This document shows, in pieces, positions 47,593-60,800 of a stretch of 61,000 nt of DNA. The DNA comes from Glandiceps talaboti (taxonomy: Eukaryota > Hemichordata > Enteropneusta > Spengelidae): the NCBI RefSeq assembly GCF_964340395.1, contig NC_135565.1:18586209-18647208 (forward strand), written 5' to 3'. The position numbers and the translations under genes are program-made. The notes beneath the pieces were generated by a model. It did no database searches. It saw only the letters and a list, made by a program, of their open reading frames with translations, and had not been told where the DNA came from. The first letter of the stretch is position 1. Each line of letters begins with the position of its first letter.

Positions 47593-49355
47593 ATATGGCC
47601 AGTTAAAATGTCAAAAAGTTACACACATTAAAATACATCTAAATAACATTAATTTATCGGCTTTAACAACTTGTGTAAGCTGACCCGACAACAATCAATC
47701 AGGGACACCATTGTATATAAGTTATTGTATAGTGAATTCACGCGTCACCTGATAATCTGGTGGACCACAAAACTAACGCAGTGTAGATATGAGACTATGA
47801 GCGATACCTTACTATATATTGCTTACTTCATGTCTTTGCGTTGAGCCAGCTTTACCTGCCCCCACTCTAAACACCAACATAGACGGGCTGGGACATTCAT
47901 AATTGTTCCCCGCACGACGAGAGTGTCATCAATTTGGTGTATAAAACATTAAAGTTTATTGTTATTATATCACAGAACGCGGAAATATAATTGAATGAGT
48001 TATAATAGTGATTTGCAGCCAACTGATACTAAACAAAACGATAATTGCACTTAATAACTAATGATATTTTGCAGGATGGGAGTTGTTAAAAATTTGTCAC
48101 TAATCTCTGTTATACTCTTAACATTAAAGTCTTTCTTTCTTAAAGTTCAGCAAGGGAAATTCAGTGATTAAACAAATATATCCAAAATTAACACCATTCT
48201 CACCACTCATATTATTGTAATTATCCCTTTAGCACAGTTGAAGTCAGACTGCTATTTTTATATACGAGTATATAGCGTTATCTAAGCAGGCACACAGGCG
48301 ATATCATAAGTCATTTGCATAAGTCCACGTCGAACATGGATCGTAGAAATCCACCTCGACATTTCTCCAGTTTTTAGGTTGCACAAAGGAACCAATTTGA
48401 CTTCTTCAGGGCTCAAAGGATACTCCCATCCTACATCAGTCTACCTAATTCAAAAATTGAGTGAACTCAATTGGATTGACGACAAACTAACGATAATTAT
48501 GGAGAGCAAGTTTACAGTAAAACTTACTAGACTGTAACGAACCACGTGAAAAGTTTACTCAATTGTTATCATCTGATCAATCAACTGAAATACAGAGACT
48601 AGCAGCCTTTATTTATCACGCTTTAAAAATCAGGTCAGAAGCAAATACTTTAATGGAACTGTAGCATATTTGTTTTTGTTATGGAAGTACACGTGTAAAT
48701 TGTATTTTGGGCCTATGACCTTTGACTATAATAAAGTGACTATATGTTTAAAAAAATACAGCGTTATCGATTATTGGTCACATTGATGAAAATAAATGCC
48801 CTAAATTATATGTAAACATCGTTATATGTAAACTATTGTTAAGCTAATGAAATCTGCTGAAATAGTCAACAACACATTTATATGGATTGACTATCAAATC
48901 AAAGTGCAGATGACCGAGAGAAAATTTAATAGTATGACCGCGAATGGCCAATCTTATCACAGAAAAGTTCAATTTTGATGATTCGGAAAAAAAACAACGG
49001 AAGGTGTCGTTATATGGATCCAAAGAGATTCATCTGCTTGGTTTCATGATTCATATAAAGGTTATTTTATCACAAGTAGGAATTCTTACCTTGTCCAAAC
49101 CACGTGAAGCCAGTAACAACTGGCGAAAACATTCAGTCCTTTGAAGAAATCATTCGAGCCTGGACGAAATGTTTGGACAATGTAATATTTCCTTCTTGTG
49201 ATAAAATAATCTTTATATACATCTTTCTATGGTTATGCTTTCTCATCATCCCAAGCTGAGGTCTTCTCCGTATAATAACCTCTGAAAAAATAGTCACTTT
49301 ATAATTTAAGTTAATAATCATCCAATCTAAGTAGTTGAAGGGTGGGGGCTGTAAC

Positions 49356-49444
49356 GCCTTATAAGGCACCGACACGATCACTGTAGTCATAGAAACTATC
49401 TTATTTACGTCATATATTTCATTTTTGTTGGGAGACTTTGCATC
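49356..49444 (+). promoter_or_regulatory. PKS copy 2 core promoter: CArG palindrome, TATA-like box
   Basis: GCCTTATAAGGC at 49356-49367; TATATTT at 49413-49419, 32 bp before the A of the TCAGTT initiator at 49445. The distance from the palindrome to the leader donor is 161 bp, the same as in copy 1. Confidence 0.55.
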
Positions 49445-49528
49445 AGTTTGTACGCTACGCCCATCAGACACAGACCTCTGCAAGCACAGGCACAGTCAGA
49501 AACTTGCGATCACATCATCACAGCTCAG
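49445..49528 (+). other. pks: PKS copy 2, non-coding leader exon (predicted)
   Basis: Ends CAGCTCAG before donor GTATAT; homologous to 31631-31556. The next exon adds two bases before the start codon. Confidence 0.6.
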
Positions 49529-51138
49529 GTATATAGATTTTTTTTCATTTTATTCTATTTCAAACGGGACATACTTAGATTTCTTCTGTCGTGAAGCGTT
49601 TGTACGGACGCTCAATTTACGAAGACGTACGAAAAAAGTTTTGTAAGAAATTTCCCTTAGATGCTGAAGAGGGGACAATGCGTAGTCGATAATTTTATCT
49701 GTAATTTCTCATGAAAACGACTTTATTTGTGTTAAGTTCAGTCCGTATCCAATACCTGCATTCTTTCTGCATCATAAATTGGCGTACGTAAATTTGTGTT
49801 CACTTTGCACTTTCGATCACAGCGAGAACTAAAATAACAAAAACATTAACTCTGAAAAAACGAAAGAAGCAGTTATTTTGCGGTTTACAGTAGCTATATA
49901 CGTCTAAAAGAGCATACAAGTATACATTGTTAATGGTGAATGCTTACATTTGTTGCTTGTAGGTATGGGCGCCACGGTCAGCAGACCCATTGCCCGGCGA
50001 AGTATCGCCGATGACGACCCATCCTTACCACTGAGTCGAAAAGTTGCCATAGTTGGTATCGGCTGTCGATATGCAAATGGCGTTGACAGTGTGCAGAAGT
50101 TTTGGGAGATGTTAGTGGATGGGATGGATTGTACTGTGCCACCACCCGAGGACAGGTGAGTAAAAGTTATATTTATGAATAATTTACAGGTTCATGGCTA
50201 TATCGGAGTGATTTACGTCTTTAAGTTTAACTAACGGTATAGTTCTTAATAAAAGTTACAATGTGTTGAAAACTCGAACTGAAAATCAGTACATGAATTC
50301 GACAAATAATGGTGAACGGCAGTCTACGAAAAGACAAACAACACCAGTCTGAATTATAATATCGACTCGTGTGTTCATAAGGGTAAACTATTATTAAATG
50401 TCGAAACAGTTTTACGAAATGAAGCAAATTGAAACTTGGTAAGCCATTCTGCTTCATTCAGGACTTGAAATACATTGTTTACTATGCTTGCCATCAGTAT
50501 TCTGTACCTCTGACCAACGGAAACCTATTTTTCCTGTGATATTCTCAAACAAAATTTTAAAAGGCAATTCACCTGAATTCACCTGAATTTACGATTCTAG
50601 CAGCGTAGTTATTTTGACGTCCATTGAGGTCTTGGAACGAGGAGGACGAATGAATATTGGGCAAACAACCTCGAACTAGGAGCAATTGGAATGTATGTGT
50701 GGAGGTGGGGTTGGGCCCTCTCCAGTAATGTGTTCCGTCGAATGATTGACTTATCGTTGCCTAGGACTACATTAGATTAGCAAGTATGAGCGCCACTTTG
50801 TACGAAAAGTAAGCGCCAATGATATAACTTATCACGGAAACTTGAGGATATACGACTTTGGACTGCGGAACTAGCAACATGTTTGAATTTATTGCCTCGA
50901 CAAAGATTGTTATGATATGCGTATTGAAGAACAGAGCAACCTAGCATTGTTACAATTATATGGGTCCAGGTATGTCGAGAAATGTTAGTAGGCATGACGT
51001 CATTGACATTTGTCATGTGAGAGTACTTCCCAGGGTTTTTGTAATGCTTTGTGCGAGAGAAAAAAATCAATGAAAAAGATATAGGAGCACAGAGAACTCA
51101 GGCTCAGTTAGTTTTGTTTACGAAAACAAACAAACAAA

Positions 51139-51188
<50 letters not shown>

Positions 51189-54100
51189 TACACAAATGTT
51201 AGCAAATGCTGAAACAATCGAAAAGTTTCATTCAAGATAGTGGCAGTCGTCTCGTTAACTCGAACTTATTTTATTTTATTGCAAATAATAAAAAATCAGA
51301 TAAATAAAAGTCATTGAATGTGAAACACGCCACCGACATTACAATGTATGTAGATTTGTAGATTTGTAGTGGGGGGGGGGGTCACCCTGTTTTTGGAATT
51401 GGCAGTATGGGGGTCATGCTGTTTTGAAAATTGTGGCTGGGGGGGGCAGTGTTTTTGATTGTGATGGAAGAAAAAATCCTTTTCTACAATGACATATAGA
51501 CTTATCTGAAATGTGGTACATGTAAATATTTGTTCTTATCCTTGTTTCTTACATGAATTCTTTAATATTACTTATTAGTTCAAACATAACTATAAATATA
51601 CATGTACATGTATTACCTAGCTACCACACTAGTTGCAGAACATGTCATGTAAATACTTGGCTGTTTCACAATCAATGCTTCACTTATATTGCACTTTGGG
51701 GGAAAAGTGAACTTGAAGGTTTCGTAATGGTAATCTTCATAGATAGTTTATAAAAGAAGTTAATCTAAAATGTTCCCTACTCGTCACTATGAACTTGTCA
51801 GAAGGGATTAATACACTTTCTAGTTTGGACACTACATGTTATTGACACTACAAATCACCACATCTCATCAGATTCCAGTTTCTATTATACACTAGGTATG
51901 ACCACCTAAAGTTCTCTAACATACCGGTGACTTTACTATACATGAAATATTAATGCCCCTATACCAATGTTACGGGCCCACTTTTATGTGACATGGGAAA
52001 CTTATTTAAAACTTACATTTACGTTAGCTTTTCGAAGCTTGGAAATATTAACTCAAATGCTATGAATAACCTAAACATTGCCTTTAATGGAAGCAAAAAA
52101 ACTCTGCCAGGGGAAAACCTCAAGGACTCCCTCACCCCCAGAGGTCACTCATGCATTCAACCAACCAACAATCAGATGCACTAATAACCTTTTTACTGTC
52201 ATACTGGTATTAAACTTTTCTTAAATAGTTTCACCCTATTCTAATTTGAGATGATATTGTCTTTTACATGTAAAGATTTGAAATGTTTGCCAAGATAGAC
52301 TAAAATTGAGGATGCTATCAAAGTATATTTCAAAAGTATTTCAACCCTATGTAGTTGTTTTTTACATGTTGGTGCTGTCTTGTAAAACTTTGGAAACCAT
52401 TTTCTGAAAATGTATGAATAGTCTCAAAATTGACTTTTCAGAGTTAAAAACCTCCTGGGCTTCAAGGGGGAGACCCCCTAGGACCCCCATAAGAGATGTA
52501 CATATTCCCCTCTCAAGCTTTCCCTACCTTTCACTTTCAAAGATGCTATTCAACTCCTTTTGGAATATATTTACCTTGTGTAGTCAATAATTATAATTAT
52601 GATAGTGCTATCCTGGGATCTTATAAAGTATTTGCAAGACAGTCAAGCAGTCCATACTGAGTCGTGATCAAAAATACCTGTCATATGAATATTATATATA
52701 GGGGGGGGGGTCATCATGTTTAAGAATTAAGTGATAGGGGGGTCAACCTGTTTTTGGTTTTACAGATGGGGGGTCAGTGACTTTTTGTCGGCCCAATTTA
52801 AGAATCCACCGCCCCCCCCCCCCGGCTGGAGAAACTGACCGGTCCCTAATAACACAAGCATATAATTATTTGCCAAAGAATCAAGCCGACTGATGATGAT
52901 GACATACATGTATACTATTAACATTTCTAGCTGCATATTGCCATAATTATCTCTCCTTAAATAAATATACAATCGGATGTTGGAATTTACATTTTTGTAT
53001 ATATATTATAACTATACAGTACCTAGTAATGTTGATATGAAGACCTGCGTTCCCAACCATTTTGCATTGTAAAAATGGGCAATTGTCTGATAAAATCTAC
53101 GTGACGCATGCGCTCAAGCAAGGAAGAAGGTGATGTACGTCACTATGACTACGTTGGCTTGTTAGACTATTCGAGGGTATCCTAATATCCGGGTTGACAA
53201 AAAAAAAAACCACCGGTTCAGAAAATGAGTAAACAAAGTGCATACTTTGTTCGCACGATGCCAACTCGACTACAGGAAGTGATAAGAAACAGAGGAGGCC
53301 ACACTCGAGTACTCACTATTGACCCGATACGACCATAAATATTTGAGGGTAACGTTCGCGGTTTTCAACTTTCAAGTCAAAGTACAAGTGTCGTCTGTGC
53401 ATCAAACTTGTGTGTGCGTTGTTTTGTACCTAGCAGTTTGTAAAATGAGACGACCACAAACATAACGAAAATTAAATACCAATTAGCAATGTATATTCAA
53501 TATTGTAATTTGCCGAATCATTGTAATAAAATCAAACATTTGTGACAAGAAATTTTGAGTTTATCCATTCGCATTCTCATTCTCGACTTAGCCCTGGCCC
53601 TGGAAATATACGGTACAGGGTTTCAGTAAGGGCTATGGAAGACGTGAACCTCATAGCGTAATTTCCAGAGCTATATCACGGCGTCGTTTATTATAGGTGC
53701 GACAATCTTTACGCGGTCGACTTGTTTGGAACTTTTCGAGGTTGTACCTAATTGTTCGTTCCGAAATATCTAGTCTTCTGGCAACTTCTCTGTTGCTATA
53801 TCCTTCTTCATGTTATGTTAGAATTTGTCCCTTTTGAAAGTCGGTTAATTCGTTTCCTCTCGGCATCTCTCTGTGATTAATGTAAACAATAATCAGCTGG
53901 CTGACACCTGCTGAGGTCATCCAATGTAAATAAATACTTTACATGTAAATTTTAGGCGCCGGTCTTTTGAAAAGTGTGCCGAAACACTGAAATAAACCTG
54001 TCAATCAAGTATTTAAATGAGCAATATCAGGCGATAATGTATGCAAATGATATGCAAATGAGAGGAACATCATATATATTAAACAATGGAACCTGCATTC

Positions 54101-57100
54101 GAAATGACGCTCAAATAGTATCGAATTATACAATTTTGTCAAAAGAAAAATTATACAAAATGGGTTAAAAGCGTCAAACTTTATTCAAAATGCATTCATT
54201 CCGTGTTTATACATCAGTGAACATGTTTACCCATGTATATTATGATGTCGACACGGTGTGACAATACTTTCTGTCGGTATACTCATGTGCAGAAAATAAA
54301 AGGCATCAATAACATTTGATATCTACCCTATTCAAGACAATATTCTATTCTTGATGTGTGACACCTTGGACTACTAATTGTGCTCTCCAAAAGATAAATT
54401 TAACATTGTGATCAAATTTTGTTTTCAAAGTTTTGTCCTTTAAATCGAACTTTAATAATCTATGTTGATGAAGAATTGTATCGAGTAAACTTTTGTTCCA
54501 AACACAAACAGGAAAATCGTTTTATGAAATTTCCGATCACACACAACAAATTAACCCAGTATCCAGGCAACAGCTTTTAAGTTTGTCTTCGGAACAAAAG
54601 TTTGCTGTAATATATAGGTTTTTGTTCTTTTACTCGTCTAGATATGACACCTCTCATTTTATCTATCCTGGTGGTCCTGGAGACAAAGCACCTGGTAAAA
54701 TGTACAATCGACGTGGAGGTTTCCTAAAAGGTGATGTCTATGCATTTGATAGGCAATTCTTTAAGATACCACCAGGTAAGCAATTCGCAAAACTATAGAA
54801 ACAGTGGAATAACTACGGGTGTTCCTTCTATTACACAATCTGATTAAACTTGAATCCGATGTAGATGTCGGCTAATCGTTCATTGCTATTTTACCTTCGT
54901 TATTTTGCCTGAATTGACCTTCTTGGTACATGTTTACATTGTTTAGCCTGATCGCCTCTAATATCATGTTGTGTACATGTAAATCAGGTCGATAAGGTCA
55001 TGGGAATACCTCTGAAGAATGGAAGATATAGTTGATAAGCTGAAGCACTTTTCAACACTACAATACTTTTAGAGGCCAAAAGACAGTGGGCACTTTGACC
55101 CCTTGTGGTATCTTGCTTTCTCATTTAGCCATACTTTTCACTGGCTTGTATAATGTAATGAAGATTTGTAATAAGTTTTGCAATACGTACACAATGTCAT
55201 CTTAAGGTAGAGTGCACATCGGAAATAAATTCTTTAAACTGTTACTTTGTTCAAGAAAACTCCACCATATTCTCGGTTAGAACAATAAAAAAATCTGGAG
55301 TCGTCGTGCAATTCTTTTTAAACAGAGGACAGAAGTTAGTCATTTAGAACCTTGCTCTTAAAATCAATAACAAAAAAACTGGGATCGCCGTGCAATTTTT
55401 TTAATAGGGGACAAAATGTTAGTCATTTTAGAATCCAATGTAATGGCCGTCGAATACTGTGTTAACTCTATGTCAAAATAAAACGTTGACGGTTTTCTTG
55501 AAAACAAGGGAGTGAATTCCAAAATTTTGGCGAGAGTTATAGAACTTTTATTTTTATGGAAATTTGTCCCCAAGGTGCATTTGATCATGCTTTGTCAAAA
55601 ATTGTATATACCATGTATGAATATCAACTTTCTGTAACACACATATTCCCAAGACATTCACACGTCTACACATACCAATTTTATTACCAAAATCACCAGC
55701 TGCTCATTGTTGTTCATCGAGGAATCGCTGCGTTATTCACTGTATACATTCAAGTTTGACCCACAAAGTTAAAGGGCCTTTTATACACCCCTCTCATCCA
55801 TTCAAAAGATACACATTTGTATGAAGATAAGGAGTAAAGATTATGATAGGAATATGAAGAGCACTCTAATACCATATAGTGGAGAAGACATTTCTTCTCC
55901 ATGGCCTGTGCTAATACAAAGTCTATTTGATTCATAAGCATAACTACTAAAGTTTGAATTGAGCACTGTTAATGTCTACATTATATTAAAAGATATTTTC
56001 AGTTGGCAAAACAAAAGAAATTTGCATAACTACATCGAACAAAAGGTCAAATGCAAAGATTCTGACAAACCGTACGAAAATGCACAGAAAATATTTCTTA
56101 CTGTGTGCACACTTTTATGTCTTCCGGGTAACTTATAGATGGAGGACTTGAAAGCATGACAATGAATGGGTCATGTGTCAGTTACTGTCAGGGTCCCCCT
56201 GCCATTATACTCTCACATGATGTGGACTTTTCTTGTTCCCCTTAACAGATGAGGCAAACTACCTCGATCCACAGATACGACTTCTTCTTGAAGTTGTGTA
56301 TGAAGGCTTCGAAGATGCCGGTATGCCTCCCTCTACAGTTCGAGGAAGTAACACTGGTGTCTATGCCGGTATCACTGCTTCTGAATATGTCTCTATGACA
56401 TCCCATCCAGTAGGGAACATTTCCCAATACACAAACTCTGGTAGTAACTCGTGCATGGCTTCCAATAGAATTTCCTATGAGTTTGACCTGCATGGACCAA
56501 GTTTTTCCATAGACACTGCCTGTTCATCATCCCTGTATGCTGTACATCTTGCCTGTGAAGCAATCAGGAATGGAGACTGTAGTATGGCTGTAGCTGGTGG
56601 TGTCAATCTCCTTCTCTTACCCGACACAAGCATTGGTTTCTGCCAAGCAGGTATGCTCTCACCTGATGGAAGATGTAAGAGCTTTGATGCTTCTGCAAAT
56701 GGTTACTCCCGGAGCGAAGGAGCTGGAGTTGTTATACTGAAACCACTACAGAGAGCTGTTGAAGATGGAGATCACATATATGCTGTGATCCGTGGGGGCG
56801 CACTGACAAACGATGGTCGTACACCAGGTATTGCGAATCCCAGTTATGATGCTCAAGTAAAGTTAACTGCAGCTGCCTACAGACATGCCATGGTGGATCC
56901 CCAGGATGTGCAGTATGTCGAAGCACATGGTACTGGTACCCAAGTGGGCGACACCACTGAAGCCAATGCATTAGCTGAAAGCATGGGGAAGATGCGTCCA
57001 CTAGAAAAACGTCCAATGTATATAGGGTCTGTCAAGTCTAATTTTGGTCATACTGAAGGTGCTGCTGGCATAGCTGGTGTTATCAAAGTTGCTCTCTGTG

Positions 57101-57821
57101 TAAGGAACAAACAGATCCCAAAAGTTGTCCACTTCAAAGAAGGTAATCCCAATATCCATTTCAACAATGGGATAGCAGTTCCTGAAAGCCTGATAAAATG
57201 GCCAAGTGCTCCTAAGATGTATGCTGGTTGCAGTTCATTCGGATTTGGTGGTGCCAATGCTCATCTTGTATTTGAAGGATACTGCAATGATGACACCAGC
57301 TATAGTGACAAAAACCAGATCCAGACAGAGATGGTTAACATCAGAGACGAGTTGATGCAATCACACTTCACTCAAATCCCCACGTTACTGACCATATCTG
57401 CTGCTACAAAGGAAGCATTAGAACATAGACTCTCAGATTGGTTAATACATCTCGAAACCAAGATAAACAGTGATACTGACTTCATCAACGCAGCTTATAC
57501 CTCAGTATTAAAATCCCAACATCACGCTTATCGCGTTGGCATCGTTGCAAGGACGAAACAAGAGGCAATTCAGGAAATCAGAGATAGGTTAGAAAATACA
57601 GCATCACCAAACATGGCAGAAGGTATGGCACGTGAAGAATCCGATTCCCATGTAGTGTTTGTATTCTCTGGAATGGGAACCCAGTGGTGGGGAATGGCAA
57701 GACAGCTGATGATATCAATACCATCATTCTATGATACCATCAAGGTATGGAACAACTTGGTATTAGTTTGTTTGGTATTAGCGTAACAATATCAACAACA
57801 ACAACAACAATAACAACAACA

Positions 57822-57867
<46 letters not shown>

Positions 57868-60800
57868 TCAACAACAAAATCAAAACCACCACCAACAACA
57901 ACAACAACAACAACAACAATAACAATCAACAAAAAGTAAACTGAATTGTTATGAGAAATAATTCTCTAGAATAGATAAGACGATCATCATACGTAATGTT
58001 GAGCTATAATTCGACTCTAACTTTCTTTTAACAAATACATATTTGTTACTGGTTATTAAAATAGTAAACAAACTGTTTGTTTTATCATTGTGCAGAAAAT
58101 TGACAAGCTGCTAACAAAGTACGGAGCGAAATGGTCTTTATTGAGGTTATTGACTGAAGAAACTGACAGAGACCTGATCAGTCAGACAGGTGAATATTCT
58201 ATTGAATACATTAATATCATTACATTACACATATAGATGTAATTAGAAATAATTTAAATATAAACACCCAATGATTATGAAGATATAACTTTTCATCGTC
58301 AATTTTCCTTGTATATTTGACCACGCTTGAGATAATTATATTATCATTATGTCAGTTACTTTTCAGGAAATATGAGAATATTACTTTTTTTGATATGTGT
58401 TAATATTGTGGCACCTTTATCTTTTTTCAGAGGTTGCCCAGCCATGCATCTGTGCAGTGCAAATTGGATTGGTGGAACTATGGAGACAGTGTGGAATAAA
58501 TCCTCACGCTATAGTTGGTCACAGTGTTGGTGAAGTTGCTGCCGCTTACACAGCCGGTTTAATGACATTAGAAGATGCAGTCAGAGTAATTTATAACAGA
58601 GGACGGCAGTTGATGCGTACCAGTGGGTCCGGTACAATGCTGGCCGTACTTCATCCTATTGATGAAGTGAAGAGTTTGCTAGAGAACAGTAGCTATTGTA
58701 ATACTTTAGATATTGCAGCAATCAATAGCCCAGATCAAATCGTGCTGTCTGGTGAAACAAGTGCAATTGAGGCATTCTCCACAGTCTTAAAAAATGATAA
58801 CGTGAGAAATACCATTTTGAAAGTGAATAACGCATTTCATAGCTACCAACAGGAAGCCGTCAGGTCTACCTTCCTAAAGAAAATAAAGTTTCTTCGTGAT
58901 CGTGCACATAACAAACACAACCAGCATGTACCCACCATTCCAATGATGTCAACAGTCACCAACGAATACATCACCAGAGAAGATGCCATGGACCCAAACT
59001 ACTGGTACAGAAACATACGACAGCAAGTTAAATTTATGCCGGCCATTGAAAAGGTCATGCAGGAAGGCTACACCAACTTCATAGAGATTGGGCCACATCC
59101 AGCTCTCATGCCAGCAGTAACTGGTATATTTGCTGCTCACAAATCACGTCATTCCCAGAGATTCATCACCCATTCCCTGAAGAGACCACGTGACACAAAC
59201 ACACTGTCAGATGACTTCATGAATCTGTTTCTGTCCTTAGCCAAACTGTACGTTGAAGGCTGCCACATAGATTTTCAAAGCTTGTTCACTCACACACATT
59301 GTAAGAAAAGGTCCATACCGATGTATCCATGGCAACGAGTGAAGTGCATTTCAGAAGTACAAGAGGGTACAGAACTTTATAAATTTCCGATGACGTACCA
59401 TGCTATCTTAGGAGAAAAACAGAAGCTGTCTTCTCTGGCGAATTCTTCATCCCATGTATGGAAGTCAAGAATTTCTCTTGTGACCCTTCCATGGTTAAAA
59501 GACCATGTAGTGCACGGGAATGTAATCGCACCAGCTGCAGCATATGTTGAAACTGCACTGGCTGCTTATCGAGAGCTAACATTTCCTGATGCAGAAATCC
59601 GACTGCAAAATCTTCAGTTTGAGCGGTTCCTATTTGCTCCAACATCAGCACTCTCGCACACTACACTTGAAACACAGGTTGAAGAAGATGATGGTGATGT
59701 TGCAAAGCTGTATCTGCGCAGTCACGACCCAAATTCAGACACATGGACCCTACATTCATCGATGGAAATGAATCTGTTCACATCTAAGGAAGATGAACCC
59801 AAAACGACACTGTCTTTAACCCAACTTAATGTTCAAAGCATCTTGAACAGATGTCCACTCGTCCTGCATAAAGAAGAATTTTACAAGAGAGCTGAGGATT
59901 GTGGCTTTCAACTAGGGAAGTCCTTCCATTGCAATTCTAAAATCTGCATCAGTGCCAGTACAAATGAGGGCTTGTTCTTTGCAGACATGTCTGAAGAAGT
60001 AAGCAGAGAATCAAATAGATATACATTTCATCCAGCATATCTAGATTCGATGTTCCAGGCCTTTGCAGTCCTGAAATCTGAAATTGATCAAGAAAAGGCA
60101 ATGAAAGAAAACATTCCTTTCATTCCAATATTTGGTGTCCCTCGTGTCATTAAAGAAGTTACTCTCAAAGGCAAAGTCCCTGAGAAGATAGTTAGTTATA
60201 TCAAGATGCGTGATGATGAAAGTGATGACTTTAACTTCTGTGACATCATTGCAGCAGATGCAACAACCGCTGAGGTTTTCCTCCATTTTAAGCGCTTCAA
60301 ATTTGCACAGATATCTTCATCCACTGACCAACTGTTGCTGTGGAGCAACATATGGGAGAAAGTCTCGAGCATTTCAACTGATGTTGATACTATTCTCTAT
60401 GATGGCATTGAAGATATGAGCACAAAGAGATACCTCATTCTTGGTGATGATACTGGATTTTCACTGCAGTTGAAAGATAATCTTGGTCAAAATGGTAATA
60501 GTATACTTGTCATTGAAAGTGAAAGTCTCATTAGTGATTCCTGGCAGACAGAGGTCGAAGGTCACTGTGCAACGTTTAGTCCAACTGATGTTGTCCTCAC
60601 CACATCACTGTGTGGCACTCAAGATGTTGGGGCACTCATGTGTTATGATACATTTGAGAAGACTCAGACTCTTGGTGGCATAATGTGTGTACAAGTGTAC
60701 AATCTACTGTGTAATCTTGAAAGTGAACACTCGCCTTCACTGTGGTTAATAAGTCAAGGTGTTCAGGCAACAAATGAGGAAGAGGAAACAGTGCCTGCGA

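Larger units (their letters stand above)
45862..49355. other. Arm 2 upstream region, no gene
   Basis: Collinear (inverted) with 31729-38828 but about 3.6 kb shorter. No exon supported. Confidence 0.7.
50156..54641. other. PKS copy 2 intron 2
   Basis: 4,486 bp, 1.5 kb longer than in copy 1. Contains (CAAA)n(CA)n, two G-run repeats and the Tc1-relic insertion (listed separately); otherwise no supported gene. Confidence 0.75.
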
